NCBI GenBank assembly: GCA_903864315.1
Contig: CAIPFK010000093.1
Coordinates: 1 to 55,080, forward strand
From: an uncultured Burkholderiales bacterium
GTDB taxonomy: Bacteria; Pseudomonadota; Gammaproteobacteria; Burkholderiales; Burkholderiaceae_C
Reading direction: 5' to 3'
Length of the DNA stretch: 55,080 nt
Below the pieces are notes generated by a model. It was not told the origin of the DNA and searched no databases. It saw nothing but the letters and a program-made list of their open reading frames with translations. Shown one piece after another: positions 8,058 through 16,334 of the stretch (position 1 is the first letter of the stretch; each line of letters opens with the position of its first letter). The position numbers were made by a program, and so were the translations under genes.

Positions 8058-9176
8058 TTAGGCCTTTTTCCGCCTGGACTTCACTGCTGCGGACAACACC
8101 TCCAGGCACTCCAAGGAATCGCCCCAACCCAAGCACGGATCGGTGATGCTTTGGCCATAGGTCAAGGCGCTCACATCGTCTTTGCCGGGGGTGAATTTTT
8201 GCGCACCTTCGAGCAAATGACTCTCCAGCATCACACCAAAGATGTGACTGGAACCACCCGCCATTTGCTGAGCAATATCGCTCACCACGTCCTTTTGCCT
8301 CTCAAACTGCTTGCTGGCATTGGCATGCGAGCAGTCCACCATCAAGACGGTGGGCAAATGCGCTTTTTCCAACTCGGCACAGGCCTCTTGAACACTTTGC
8401 GCATCATAGTTGGGCTTTTTGCCGCCGCGCAAAATCACATGGCAATCCGAGTTGCCTTGGGTTTGCACGATCGCGACTTGACCGTTTTTATGGACCGACA
8501 AAAAGTGATGTCCTCGCGCCGCGGCCTGAATGGCATCGGTGGCGATTTTGATGTTGCCATCGGTGCCGTTCTTAAAACCAATCGGCGCAGAAATCCCCGA
8601 GGCCAACTCGCGGTGCACTTGACTCTCGGTGGTTCTCGCCCCAATGGCGCCCCAAGAAATCAAGTCGCCAATGTACTGGGGTGAGATCACATCCAAAAAC
8701 TCACTGCCCGCGGGCAGCCCCAAGCGATTGATCTCGATCAAGAGTTGCCTGGCGATTCTCAGTCCCTCGTCAATGCGATAGCTCTCGTCCAAATACGGGT
8801 CATTGATGAGCCCCTTCCAGCCCACCGTGGTCCGAGGCTTCTCAAAATACACCCGCATCACCACCTCCAAGGTGCCCGCGAATTTGGCCCGCGCATCCAC
8901 CAAGCGGCGTGCGTACTCCAACGCGGCGGCGGGGTCGTTGATGGAGCACGGCCCCATCACCACGAGCAAGCGGTCATCCTCTCGCGCCATGATGCGGTGA
9001 ATGCTGCGCCGCGTGTGGGTGATCAACTCCTCGACCTTGGTGCCTTGGATCGGAAAGAAACGGATCAAATGCTCAGGCGGGGGCAAGACGGTGATGTCTT
9101 TGATGCGCTGGTCATCGGTTTGACTGGTTTTTTCTGTGCCCATGGGCAATGCATTGGGCTGAACTTTGGACTTCAT
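8058..9176 (-). CDS. aroG: 3-deoxy-7-phosphoheptulonate (DAHP) synthase, AroG-like
   Basis: 372 aa from the ATG at 9176; a further in-frame Met 11 codons on gives 361 aa, closer to the 350 aa of E. coli AroG. It condenses phosphoenolpyruvate with erythrose-4-phosphate, the committed step of aromatic amino acid synthesis. It matches type-Ialpha synthases throughout: LLVVMGPCSINDP, VYFEKPRTTVGWKGLINDP, the active-site GAIGARTTESQVHRE, ILRGGKKPNYD and SHANASKQ. Overall wording is closest to Phe-inhibited AroG, which fits the Phe-rich leader ORF upstream. The untranslated leader contains an intrinsic terminator and alternative pairings (see the attenuator entries). Confidence 0.96.
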   Translation of the reverse strand: MKSKVQPNALPMGTEKTSQTDDQRIKDITVLPPPEHLIRFFPIQGTKVEELITHTRRSIHRIMAREDDRLLVVMGPCSINDPAAALEYARRLVDARAKFAGTLEVVMRVYFEKPRTTVGWKGLINDPYLDESYRIDEGLRIARQLLIEINRLGLPAGSEFLDVISPQYIGDLISWGAIGARTTESQVHRELASGISAPIGFKNGTDGNIKIATDAIQAAARGHHFLSVHKNGQVAIVQTQGNSDCHVILRGGKKPNYDAQSVQEACAELEKAHLPTVLMVDCSHANASKQFERQKDVVSDIAQQMAGGSSHIFGVMLESHLLEGAQKFTPGKDDVSALTYGQSITDPCLGWGDSLECLEVLSAAVKSRRKKA

Positions 9177-9262
9177 GGCATGAACTTTCAGTAGAGAAGG
9201 CCCCAACTCCCAAGGGCACACATCAAAGACCTGAGACCCCACAACAAGGGGTCCCCAAACGC

Positions 9263-9284
9263 AAAAACCGCCCTCTAGGGGCGG
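9263..9284 (-). terminator. Intrinsic terminator in the aroG leader
   Basis: On the minus strand a 6-bp all-GC stem CCGCCC / GGGCGG closes a CTAGA loop and is followed by TTTTT (9267-9263). It lies 87 bp before the aroG ATG and about 205 bp after the tldD stop. It could end tldD transcription, but its position and the overlapping alternative pairings make it the likely decision point of an attenuator. Confidence 0.85.
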
Positions 9285-9349
9285 CCGGTGTGAATTTAAA
9301 ACAAGTTGGATTCGTTCAAACTCTCTCAGCCGCCAAGCGGTGTGAGAAA
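9263..9349 (-). promoter_or_regulatory. Candidate phenylalanine attenuator controlling aroG
   Basis: Four segments can be drawn on the minus strand. Segment 1 (9349-9337) and segment 2 (9333-9322) form a hairpin with outer stem TTTCTCA/TGAGAGA and inner stem CCGC/GCGG. Segment 2 (GGCGGCTG, 9334-9327) can instead pair over 8 bp, including one G-U, with CGGCCGCC (9287-9280), which contains the 5' arm of the terminator. Segments 3 and 4 form the terminator. The third Phe-codon cluster of the leader peptide (9349-9347) sits at the foot of segment 1. A ribosome stalled there would free segment 2 and favour antitermination, as in classical amino-acid attenuators. This is inferred from sequence only. 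Confidence 0.6.
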
Positions 9350-9385
9350 GATCCTAAAAAATCCAACTGGAGAAAAAATCATCAT
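9326..9385 (-). CDS. Phe-rich leader peptide of aroG (19 aa, candidate)
   Basis: ATG at 9385, TGA at 9328-9326. The peptide reads MMIFSPVGFFRIFLTPLGG, with 4 Phe in 19 residues, all encoded by TTT, including an adjacent FF pair. The ORF ends inside the 1:2 hairpin, where a leader peptide should end. No Shine-Dalgarno precedes the ATG. The putative promoter would start the RNA at about this AUG, so it may be leaderless, or it may be coupled to the small ORF that ends two bases upstream. Caution: the region is T-rich, so TTT codons occur in other frames too. Confidence 0.5.
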   Translation of the reverse strand: MMIFSPVGFFRIFLTPLGG

Positions 9386-9387
9386 GG

Positions 9388-9432
9388 TCAAAATATATCA
9401 CAAAAAAATTGTGCCGCCAAACTTAACTTCAT
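9388..9432 (-). CDS. Second small Phe-containing ORF upstream of the aroG leader peptide (14 aa, candidate)
   Basis: ATG at 9432, TGA at 9390-9388. The peptide is MKLSLAAQFFCDIF, with 3 Phe in 14 residues. It has a good Shine-Dalgarno, GAGGTG at 9446-9441, with 8 bases of spacing. The stop is two bases from the ATG of the next small ORF, so the two could be translationally coupled. It lies upstream of the likely -10 box, so it would be translated only from a longer transcript such as tldD read-through. Confidence 0.35.
   Translation of the reverse strand: MKLSLAAQFFCDIF
9392..9420 (-). promoter_or_regulatory. Putative sigma-70 promoter of aroG leader
   Basis: On the minus strand: -35-like TTGGCG (9420-9415), a 17-base spacer, and -10-like TATATT (9397-9392). 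The start site would fall at about 9385, at or beside the AUG of the Phe-rich leader ORF. Both boxes match at four or five of six positions and the spacing is ideal, but this is pattern matching only. Confidence 0.5.
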
Positions 9433-9489
9433 GGACATGGCACCTCACTGGAGCGCCTGAGCAATGGGTGCCTTGGCTAGCCTTCAAGC

Positions 9490-11067
9490 TCAGGCCGTTC
9501 CACCCACCGTCAAGCCTTCAATGCGCAAGGTCGGCTGACCCACGCCCACGGGCACACTTTGACCCTCTTTGCCACAGGTCCCCACGCCCGAGTCCAAATG
9601 CAAATCCGACCCAATCATGCTCACCCGCGTGAGCGCATCGGGACCATTGCCCACCAAGGTCGCCCCCTTCACGGGGTAGAGCAATTTGCCGTTTTCAACC
9701 CACCATGCTTGGCTTGTGGAGAAGACAAATTTACCCGAGGTGATGTCGACTTGTCCGCCACCAAAATTGCTGGCGTACAAACCGCGCTTCAAGCTCCCGA
9801 TGATCTCAGCGGGGTCACGATCCCCACCGAGCATGTACGTGTTGGTCATCCTGGGCATGGGCAAATGCGCATAACTCTCCCGCCGACCATTGCCCGTGGG
9901 CTTGACGCCCATCAAGCGAGCATTCATCGTGTCTTGGATATAGCCTTGCAAAATGCCGTCTTCAATCAAAACATTGCGTTGACTCACCTCGCCTTCGTCG
10001 TCCACGTTCAAGGAGCCGCGTCGGTGCGAGAGCGTGCCGTCGTCAAGCACCGTGACCCCCTTGGCCGCCACGCGTTTGCCAATGCGTCCACTGAAAGCAC
10101 TCGAGCCCTTTCGATTGAAGTCCCCCTCCAAGCCATGTCCGATGGCTTCGTGCAACAAAATGCCTGGCCATCCGGGGCCGAGTACCACGGGCATTTCTCC
10201 GGCCGGTGCGGCTCTGGCCTCCAAATTGGTCAAGGCGCACTGCACCGCTTCCTTTGCATAGTCGCCCAAGAGCGCATCATCAAAATACGCCAAACCGAAA
10301 CGCCCACCACCTCCACTCGAGCCCGTCTCACGGCGAGCATTTTGCTCCACGATCACCGTGACACTCAAACGCACCAATGGCCGGATATCGGCCGCTCGCA
10401 CCCCGTTGGCCCTGGCCACGAGCACGACATCGTGCTCCATGGATAAACTGGCCATCACTTGAACCACCCTTGGGTCCACGGCGCGGGCCATGCCTTCGAC
10501 TTTTTCCAGCAGGGCCACCTTGGCCGCGCTGTCCATGCTGGCGATCGGGTCTTCGACACCATACAAGCGCCGGGCAGACGGCATTTTGCCGCGAGGCACC
10601 TTTTGGTGACCATGGCGCAGGGAGGCCGTGATGGTGCGCACCGTGCGTGCCGCGTCCAAGAGGCTGGCCCACGAGATATCGTCTGAATAGGCAAACGCTG
10701 TTTTCTCGCCACTGATCGCACGCACGCCGACACCTTGGTCAATGCTGAAGGACCCGGTCTTGACGATGCCTTCTTCCAAACTCCAACCCTCTGAGCGGGT
10801 GGTCTGAAAGTACAAGTCGGCATCGTCGACTTGGTGTTGCGTGATCTCGGCCAAGGCACGCTGGAGGTGACTCTCGTCCAGTCCAAAGGGCTTGAGCAAC
10901 AAGTCCTGCGCGACTTGTTGTCGTTGCTGTGAGGCTGAGGCTGAAGGTTTGCTCGCACCCGGGGCTTGGTGCTGTGCTATGGGCGAGGCAAGCCCAGCCT
11001 CAAGGCTCAAGGCATGGTCATGGACCTGGGTCAGGGCAGTGAATATGGGGGAGGAGTTGTGCATCAT
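9490..11067 (-). CDS. tldD: Metalloprotease TldD
   Basis: 525 aa from the ATG at 11067; a longer frame exists but the family start fits here, and a second Met follows directly. TldD works with TldE/PmbA as a cytosolic zinc metalloprotease in peptide maturation, DNA-gyrase-toxin processing and turnover of unfolded peptides. The signature IDQGVGVRAISGEKTAFAYSD matches TldD, and the HEAIGHGLEGDF segment holds the HExxxH zinc ligands. GNGRRESYAHLPMPRMTNTY is also typical. No tldE is in the window, which is normal because the pair is often unlinked. The N-terminal 50 residues are Ala/Ser/Gln-rich and longer than in E. coli. Confidence 0.95.
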   Translation of the reverse strand: MMHNSSPIFTALTQVHDHALSLEAGLASPIAQHQAPGASKPSASASQQRQQVAQDLLLKPFGLDESHLQRALAEITQHQVDDADLYFQTTRSEGWSLEEGIVKTGSFSIDQGVGVRAISGEKTAFAYSDDISWASLLDAARTVRTITASLRHGHQKVPRGKMPSARRLYGVEDPIASMDSAAKVALLEKVEGMARAVDPRVVQVMASLSMEHDVVLVARANGVRAADIRPLVRLSVTVIVEQNARRETGSSGGGGRFGLAYFDDALLGDYAKEAVQCALTNLEARAAPAGEMPVVLGPGWPGILLHEAIGHGLEGDFNRKGSSAFSGRIGKRVAAKGVTVLDDGTLSHRRGSLNVDDEGEVSQRNVLIEDGILQGYIQDTMNARLMGVKPTGNGRRESYAHLPMPRMTNTYMLGGDRDPAEIIGSLKRGLYASNFGGGQVDITSGKFVFSTSQAWWVENGKLLYPVKGATLVGNGPDALTRVSMIGSDLHLDSGVGTCGKEGQSVPVGVGQPTLRIEGLTVGGTA

Positions 11068-11194
11068 ATGACTGCATTGTAGGGGGTCTCTAGGCATGGG
11101 CCAACGACAGTCCCTGCAAAGCCCATGGGCAGACAAAGGGACTTGAGGCCTAGATAAGAGACTGCGCCCCTCACTCGCCCTGACGCGTCCTGGA

Positions 11195-12349
11195 TCAAGA
11201 CTGCACGAGCTGTTTGGCTTTGGAGACCGACATCAAGATCCCCAAACCAAAACCCAAGGTCACCATGGCCGTGCCGCCATAACTGATGAAGGGCAACGGC
11301 ACACCCACCACCGGCAAAATCCCACTCACCATGGCCATGTTCACAAACGCGTAGGTGAAAAAAATCAAGGTGATGCTGCCTGCCAGCAAGCGGCTAAAGA
11401 GGGTGGGGCCATCCAGCGCAATGCTCAAACCGCGCAGAATCAAAAACACAAAACCCACGATCAATAAAATCGCCCCAAACAGGCCAAATTCCTCAGCATA
11501 GGAGGCAAACACAAAGTCTGTGGAATGCTCGGGGATGAAGTCCAAATGGGTCTGCGTGCCTTGCAAGAAACCTTTGCCAAAAATCCCCCCCGATCCAATG
11601 GCAATCATGCCTTGGATGATGTGAAAGCCCTTGCCCAGGGGGTCGCGCGAGGGGTCAAGGAGCGTACAAATGCGCTGCTGCTGGTACTCGCGCAACAGTG
11701 GCCAATGAAATTGATCCTCGCACAAGGTGGGCTCCAAGATCACCAAGGCCAAGATCAAACCTAAAAAAACCACCGCTGGTGGCACGATCAGGCGCCAACT
11801 CAGTCCCGCAAAGAAAATCACATAAAAGCCTGCAGACAGCACCAAGATGGCGGTGCCCAAATCGGGTTGCTTCACGATCAGGCCCACTGGCACGAGCAAC
11901 AAAACGCCGGCCACCATGAAGTCCAAAGGACGCAGTTGACCCTCGCGCTTTTGAAACCACCACGACAGCATCATGGGCATGGCGATTTTCAAGATCTCAC
12001 TGGGCTGAATCACCACCCCCACATACAGCCAACGCTTGGCGCCTTTTTTAGTGAGCCCAAAAAGCGCCACCGCAATCAGCAAGGCCACGCCCATGGTGTA
12101 CAACGGCAACGCAAAGGCCATCAATCGATGCGGCGGAATTTGCGCCACCATGAACATGATCAAACACGCGAGCAACATGTTCCGTCCGTGATCCATGAAG
12201 CGCCCATCTCCCCCCCCGCCAGAGGAATACATGGTGAGCATGCCCGCGCAGGCGAGTAAAAACACAGCGACCAACAAAGGACCATCCAAGCCTTGAAGCA
12301 TGAATTTCATTCGTTGATAGGGGTTGGGTTCTTCCAAAATGATCGACAT
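11195..12349 (-). CDS. rodA: Rod-shape SEDS glycosyltransferase RodA
   Basis: 384 aa from the ATG at 12349 (MSIILEEPNPYQR). About ten hydrophobic helices are visible. The SEDS signatures include KKGAKRWLYVGVVIQPSEILKIAMP, the KQPDLGTAILVLSAGFYVIFFAGLSWR block (RodA rather than FtsW style), the long periplasmic loop with DPSRDPLGKGFHIIQG, and the C-terminal LPFISYGGTAMVTLGFGLGI. RodA polymerises glycan strands with PBP2 for cell elongation in the inner membrane. The usual partner mrdA is not adjacent; upstream is the divergent RNB gene, 94 bp away. Confidence 0.95.
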   Translation of the reverse strand: MSIILEEPNPYQRMKFMLQGLDGPLLVAVFLLACAGMLTMYSSGGGGDGRFMDHGRNMLLACLIMFMVAQIPPHRLMAFALPLYTMGVALLIAVALFGLTKKGAKRWLYVGVVIQPSEILKIAMPMMLSWWFQKREGQLRPLDFMVAGVLLLVPVGLIVKQPDLGTAILVLSAGFYVIFFAGLSWRLIVPPAVVFLGLILALVILEPTLCEDQFHWPLLREYQQQRICTLLDPSRDPLGKGFHIIQGMIAIGSGGIFGKGFLQGTQTHLDFIPEHSTDFVFASYAEEFGLFGAILLIVGFVFLILRGLSIALDGPTLFSRLLAGSITLIFFTYAFVNMAMVSGILPVVGVPLPFISYGGTAMVTLGFGLGILMSVSKAKQLVQS

Positions 12350-12443
12350 GGGCTCTATTATCCATGGCAAGTGGGGCCAAAGCCCAGGAATTTTGTGGCT
12401 TTCTCACCCGCCGCCTCCTTCAGTCCATGGGACAATACCGCCC

Positions 12444-14696
12444 ATGTATGCAATCTTTGAAGAAGCGGGCAAATACGCCAGCGGCAAAATCCTCTCTACC
12501 ACCGACACCTCGGCTCAAATTGAACTCGAGACGGGCAAGCGCATCAAGGTCAAAAGTGCACTCTTGCTGATGCAATTTGAATCCCCTGCACCCACTCTTT
12601 TGTGGACCCAGGCTCAAGAGCTTCGTTTGGGCATGGAGACGGAACTCGCCTACGAGTTTGCCCAAGACGACGAGTTTGACTTCATCGAGTTGGCCAAAGA
12701 GTATTTCTCCAGCGACGCCAGCCTTGCGCAAAAACTCGCCAGCTTTCTCCTCCTCTTTGATGCCCCCCATTACTTTCGCCGACTCGGCAAGGGGCGCTTT
12801 AAAAAGGCCGCCCCCGAAGTGGTCGCCTTGGCGTTGGCAGCGATCGAGAAAAAACGCGCCCTCCAAGCCCAAACCGATCAATGGGCAGCAGACTTGGTGG
12901 CGGGTATCTGCCCAGACGCCATCAAAGCGCAACTCTACAAAATTTTATTCAAGCCCGACAAAAATGCCGCCGAGTACAAGGCGGTGGTCCAAGCCTCGCA
13001 TGCGGCCCAACAACCCCCCTTGGTGTTGCTGCAATTGGCCCATGCCATGGGGTCGGCCTACGAGTTTCATTGGCAACGTTTTTTGTTTGACCAGTTCCCC
13101 AAAGGCGTCCAGTTCCCCCCTGAAGTACTGAACTTTGCACCGAGCGAGGCTTCTTTGGAGGGGCTTCAAGTGGCCACCGAACCCCTGGCGCAGGAGAGCG
13201 CTCACTCCGCCACCCCGGCCAAGGACGTTCACGCCTTTTCCATCGACGACTCCATGACCACCGAGATCGATGACGCGCTCTCGGTGAGCGGTTTGGGCAC
13301 GGGCGTGGTGACCGTGGGGATTCACATCGCCGCGCCGGCCCTGGGCTTCTTGCCAGGACACGCGATGGACCACACTGCTCGCGAGCGACTCTCCACCGTT
13401 TACATGCCTGGCCAAAAAATCACCATGCTGCCCAAATCCGTGGTCGAGTCCTTTACCCTCAAAGCCGACCAACACTGCGCGAGCGTCTCTTTGTATGTCG
13501 TGCTGGATGAAGAGAGCTTGGAGACCCTGAAGAGCTTCACCCGCGTGGAGAAGGTCTTCATCAGCGCCAATTTGCGCTATGACCGCTTGGAAGAGTGGGT
13601 CAATCAAGCATGGCTTGAAGCTCAGCAGCCGCCCGAGGGCGACTTGAACCCGCCCCTTGAGCTCTTGCCCATCGAACATGCCCACGCCAAGTTGTCCTTT
13701 TTATACCGCTTGGCCTTGAAGCTCAAAGCCGCACGCGAAGTCGTGCGCGGCAAACCCGAGCGCTTTAACCAACCCGACTACCAATTCAAACTGGAACACC
13801 CAGGCTTGACGGAGATGGCCCCAGGGGACACCCCCACAGGAGACGAGCGTGTCAGCATCACGCCTCGGGTGCGGGGCAGTGGTTTGGATTTGATCGTGGC
13901 CGAGAGCATGATTTTGGCCAATTCAAGCTGGGGCCAATGGCTGGCCGCCTTGGGCGTGCCAGGCATTTACCGCTCCCAGCAAAGCATGCTCCCAGGTGTG
14001 AAAGTGCGCATGGGCACCAAGGCACTGCCCCACGCTGGCATTGGCGTGCCGAGTTACGCTTGGAGTACATCGCCACTTCGACGCTACACCGACTTGGTCA
14101 ACCAGTGGCAAATTGTGGCTTGCGCCACCCACGGCAACACCGCTGCACTGGCCGCCCCCTTCAAGCCCAAGGACACCGATCTCTTTGCCATCATCTCCTC
14201 CTTTGAGTCCGCTTACAGTGCCTACAACAGCCACCAGCAAAGCATGGAGCGGTTTTGGACGCTCAAATACTTGCAGCAAGAAGGCATCACCGAGTCGGTG
14301 GCAAGCGTCATCAAGGCGATTGCAGGTTACCCCGTGCTCGCGCGTCTGGAACACTTGCCCTTGGTGCTCACGCTCACCACCGCCAAAACGCTCAACCGGG
14401 GCGAGCGTGTGGTCCTCAAATTGGACGGCATCGATTTGATTGCCTTGGACGTCAAAGCGCAGTACCTGAGCACCATCGAAGAGATCAGCGAGCGCGATGG
14501 CGCCAGTGAAGACTTCACCGACAACCCGTTCAAGTCCGAGGACGAGGATGCCGAGATGCAAGACGCCGACATGGCGGGGCCGCTCAGCCTGGCCCTTGAG
14601 TTGGAAGAGTCAGAGACGTTGGGGTTGGGGTTGGGGTCGGCCTCAACATCGCCCACCCTGGCCATCTCGAGCGAGTCAGGCCCAGCTCAGGAATAG
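12444..14696 (+). CDS. RNB-domain exoribonuclease (RNase II family)
   Basis: 750 aa from the ATG at 12444 (MYAIFEEAGKYASGKIL). The N-terminal 60 residues look like a small beta-barrel. The RNB catalytic domain is marked by FSIDDSMTTEIDDALSV, with the Asp cluster that binds Mg2+, and by HDxAR-like TAREREST variants further on (HTARERLSTVYMPGQKITMLP). SYAWSTSPLRRYTDLVNQWQI is the RNB C-terminal signature with the YTDLxNQ motif. It degrades RNA 3' to 5' in the cytosol. The last 60 residues are acidic and low in complexity, and are encoded partly by a TTGGGG triplet repeat (14619-14636). The stop is TAG. It is probably co-transcribed with the TonB-like gene. Confidence 0.92.
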   Translation: MYAIFEEAGKYASGKILSTTDTSAQIELETGKRIKVKSALLLMQFESPAPTLLWTQAQELRLGMETELAYEFAQDDEFDFIELAKEYFSSDASLAQKLASFLLLFDAPHYFRRLGKGRFKKAAPEVVALALAAIEKKRALQAQTDQWAADLVAGICPDAIKAQLYKILFKPDKNAAEYKAVVQASHAAQQPPLVLLQLAHAMGSAYEFHWQRFLFDQFPKGVQFPPEVLNFAPSEASLEGLQVATEPLAQESAHSATPAKDVHAFSIDDSMTTEIDDALSVSGLGTGVVTVGIHIAAPALGFLPGHAMDHTARERLSTVYMPGQKITMLPKSVVESFTLKADQHCASVSLYVVLDEESLETLKSFTRVEKVFISANLRYDRLEEWVNQAWLEAQQPPEGDLNPPLELLPIEHAHAKLSFLYRLALKLKAAREVVRGKPERFNQPDYQFKLEHPGLTEMAPGDTPTGDERVSITPRVRGSGLDLIVAESMILANSSWGQWLAALGVPGIYRSQQSMLPGVKVRMGTKALPHAGIGVPSYAWSTSPLRRYTDLVNQWQIVACATHGNTAALAAPFKPKDTDLFAIISSFESAYSAYNSHQQSMERFWTLKYLQQEGITESVASVIKAIAGYPVLARLEHLPLVLTLTTAKTLNRGERVVLKLDGIDLIALDVKAQYLSTIEEISERDGASEDFTDNPFKSEDEDAEMQDADMAGPLSLALELEESETLGLGLGSASTSPTLAISSESGPAQE

Positions 14697-14700
14697 GGCC

Positions 14701-15591
14701 ATGGCCTACATGCAAAGCTCCATTGAAGTCTCCCGAACACGGCTGGGATGGAGTTGGCCCAACTTGCCGTTCAAAACCGCTTTGGGCTTGTCGCTGAGCA
14801 CGCATGTGCTGATACTGTGCGCCGGTCTTGGGCTTTGGGCCACACAGGGCCGCGTGGTCAAGGGTGCGCCCATCCAGATTATTTTGGTCAACACCCAAGC
14901 GGTCATGGACTCCAATGAACGAGCTCAAGCCCTGGCACAAACCACTCTCCTGGGCGGAGGTGATTTGCTGAGCAAGTCACTCGCCTCCTCTCCCACTGAG
15001 AGTGTGCCGCAAATGCGCATGGGACTCGATCACGCCCCCAGCCAAGATCAGATCAAACGCTTGGAGGCCCAAGAGCGCGCCTTGATCACAAGCATCCAAC
15101 AGCAACTCGAGCGCGCACCGGCGTTTTGGGAGCGCACGCCAAACCCAGCACAAGAACAAAAACGCCAAGCCATGCTCAAATGGCTCGGACAAATCCAAGA
15201 GCGCATTCAAGAACAAAACGCGAGACCCAAGCGCCGCTATCTCTCGCCTTCGACCAAAGAGGTGAACTATGCGCAGTACTACGTGGGCGTGAAAAGTAAA
15301 ATCGAGGCCACCGGCACGCAGTTTTTTCCTCAAGTGGCGGGGCGCAAGTTGTATGGCTCGCTCACCATGATGATGAGCATCAATGCGCACGGGGAGGTCG
15401 TTCAAAGTGAGGTGCTGCAAAGCTCAGGATCTGGCGAGCTCGATCGCCGAGCCTTGGCCATCGTGCGCCGAGGAGCGCCCTATGGTGAGTTTCCAATCGA
15501 GGTGCGTCGCGATGCCGATGAGTTGGCCATTGTCAGTGTGTTTCACTTCACCCCCGATGGCTTGGTGAGCAAAGAGTTTGCCGACGAATGA
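14701..15591 (+). CDS. TonB-like energy-transducer C-terminal domain protein
   Basis: 296 aa. The start at 14701 lies 4 bp after the RNB stop; a much longer upstream frame overlaps the ribonuclease and is rejected. One hydrophobic signal-anchor helix lies at about residues 22-45 (TALGLSLSTHVLILCAGLGLWA). A Gln/Glu-rich coiled-coil-like segment follows (about 115-185), then a TonB C-terminal fold (GRKLYGSLTMMMSINAHGEVVQSEVLQSSGSGELDRRALAIVRRGAP). It may span the periplasm, but no exbBD genes are near, so a role in energising outer-membrane transport is unproven. Its TGA overlaps the mtgA ATG by 4 bp. In related genomes aroE usually sits between this gene and mtgA. Confidence 0.85.
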   Translation: MAYMQSSIEVSRTRLGWSWPNLPFKTALGLSLSTHVLILCAGLGLWATQGRVVKGAPIQIILVNTQAVMDSNERAQALAQTTLLGGGDLLSKSLASSPTESVPQMRMGLDHAPSQDQIKRLEAQERALITSIQQQLERAPAFWERTPNPAQEQKRQAMLKWLGQIQERIQEQNARPKRRYLSPSTKEVNYAQYYVGVKSKIEATGTQFFPQVAGRKLYGSLTMMMSINAHGEVVQSEVLQSSGSGELDRRALAIVRRGAPYGEFPIEVRRDADELAIVSVFHFTPDGLVSKEFADE

Positions 15592-16334
15592 AAGCCGTTC
15601 AATTTTTCACCCGCTTGAAGTGGGAGCTCCTGCGGCTCTTTAAAACAGGGGTCTTGGTTTTAGTGCTGCTGCAATTGTTTTTTTTCAGCAAAGTCTTGTT
15701 GATGCGTTGGGTTGACCCCGAGTCCACGAGTTTTGAGAGAAGCGAGATGGCTCGATTGGCAAGCCACTCTGCTGTACTCTATTGGTCTCAGAACTGGGTG
15801 CCTTATGACAAAATATCGGTCCACTTGAAACGCGCTGTCATTGTCTCAGAAGACGATTTGTTTGCCACCCACAATGGCGTGCAATGGGCCGCCGTGGAGC
15901 ATGCTTGGCAAAAAAATCAATCCCAGCAAGAGCTTGCTCAAAAGTCCCCAAACGCACGCCCCCTGCACATCGTGGGGGGGTCAACCATCACGCAGCAGTT
16001 GGCTAAAAATCTGTTCTTGAGTGGTGAGCGCAACTTGGTGCGCAAAGGACAAGAGTTCTTGATCACCTTGGCGCTTGAGAGTGTCCTCAGTAAAAAAAGA
16101 ATTCTAGAAATTTATTTGAATCACGTGGAATGGGGCGAAGGTGTGTTTGGTGCGCAAGCCGCGAGTTTGCATTATTTTCACAAACCGGCGGCTCAACTCA
16201 CGCCTCAAGAAGCCGCCAGGCTGGCCGTCATGCTCCCACGTCCCAAGTATTTTCAAAAGCTCCCCAATTCGGTCTATGTGCAAAACCGCGCCGAGCAAAT
16301 CACGGCCAGGGCAAGCCAAGCGGTGCTGCCATGA
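15588..16334 (+). CDS. mtgA: Monofunctional biosynthetic peptidoglycan transglycosylase
   Basis: 248 aa, typical for MtgA. An N-terminal transmembrane helix (about 20-37) anchors a periplasmic GT51 glycosyltransferase domain, which polymerises lipid II into glycan strands. Motifs are [15 protein letters not shown] (catalytic Glu), [54 protein letters not shown], and [17 protein letters not shown]. The ATG overlaps the tonB-like stop, and the TGA overlaps the ruvC ATG, so three genes are coupled. Confidence 0.96.
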   Translation: MKAVQFFTRLKWELLRLFKTGVLVLVLLQLFFFSKVLLMRWVDPESTSFERSEMARLASHSAVLYWSQNWVPYDKISVHLKRAVIVSEDDLFATHNGVQWAAVEHAWQKNQSQQELAQKSPNARPLHIVGGSTITQQLAKNLFLSGERNLVRKGQEFLITLALESVLSKKRILEIYLNHVEWGEGVFGAQAASLHYFHKPAAQLTPQEAARLAVMLPRPKYFQKLPNSVYVQNRAEQITARASQAVLP

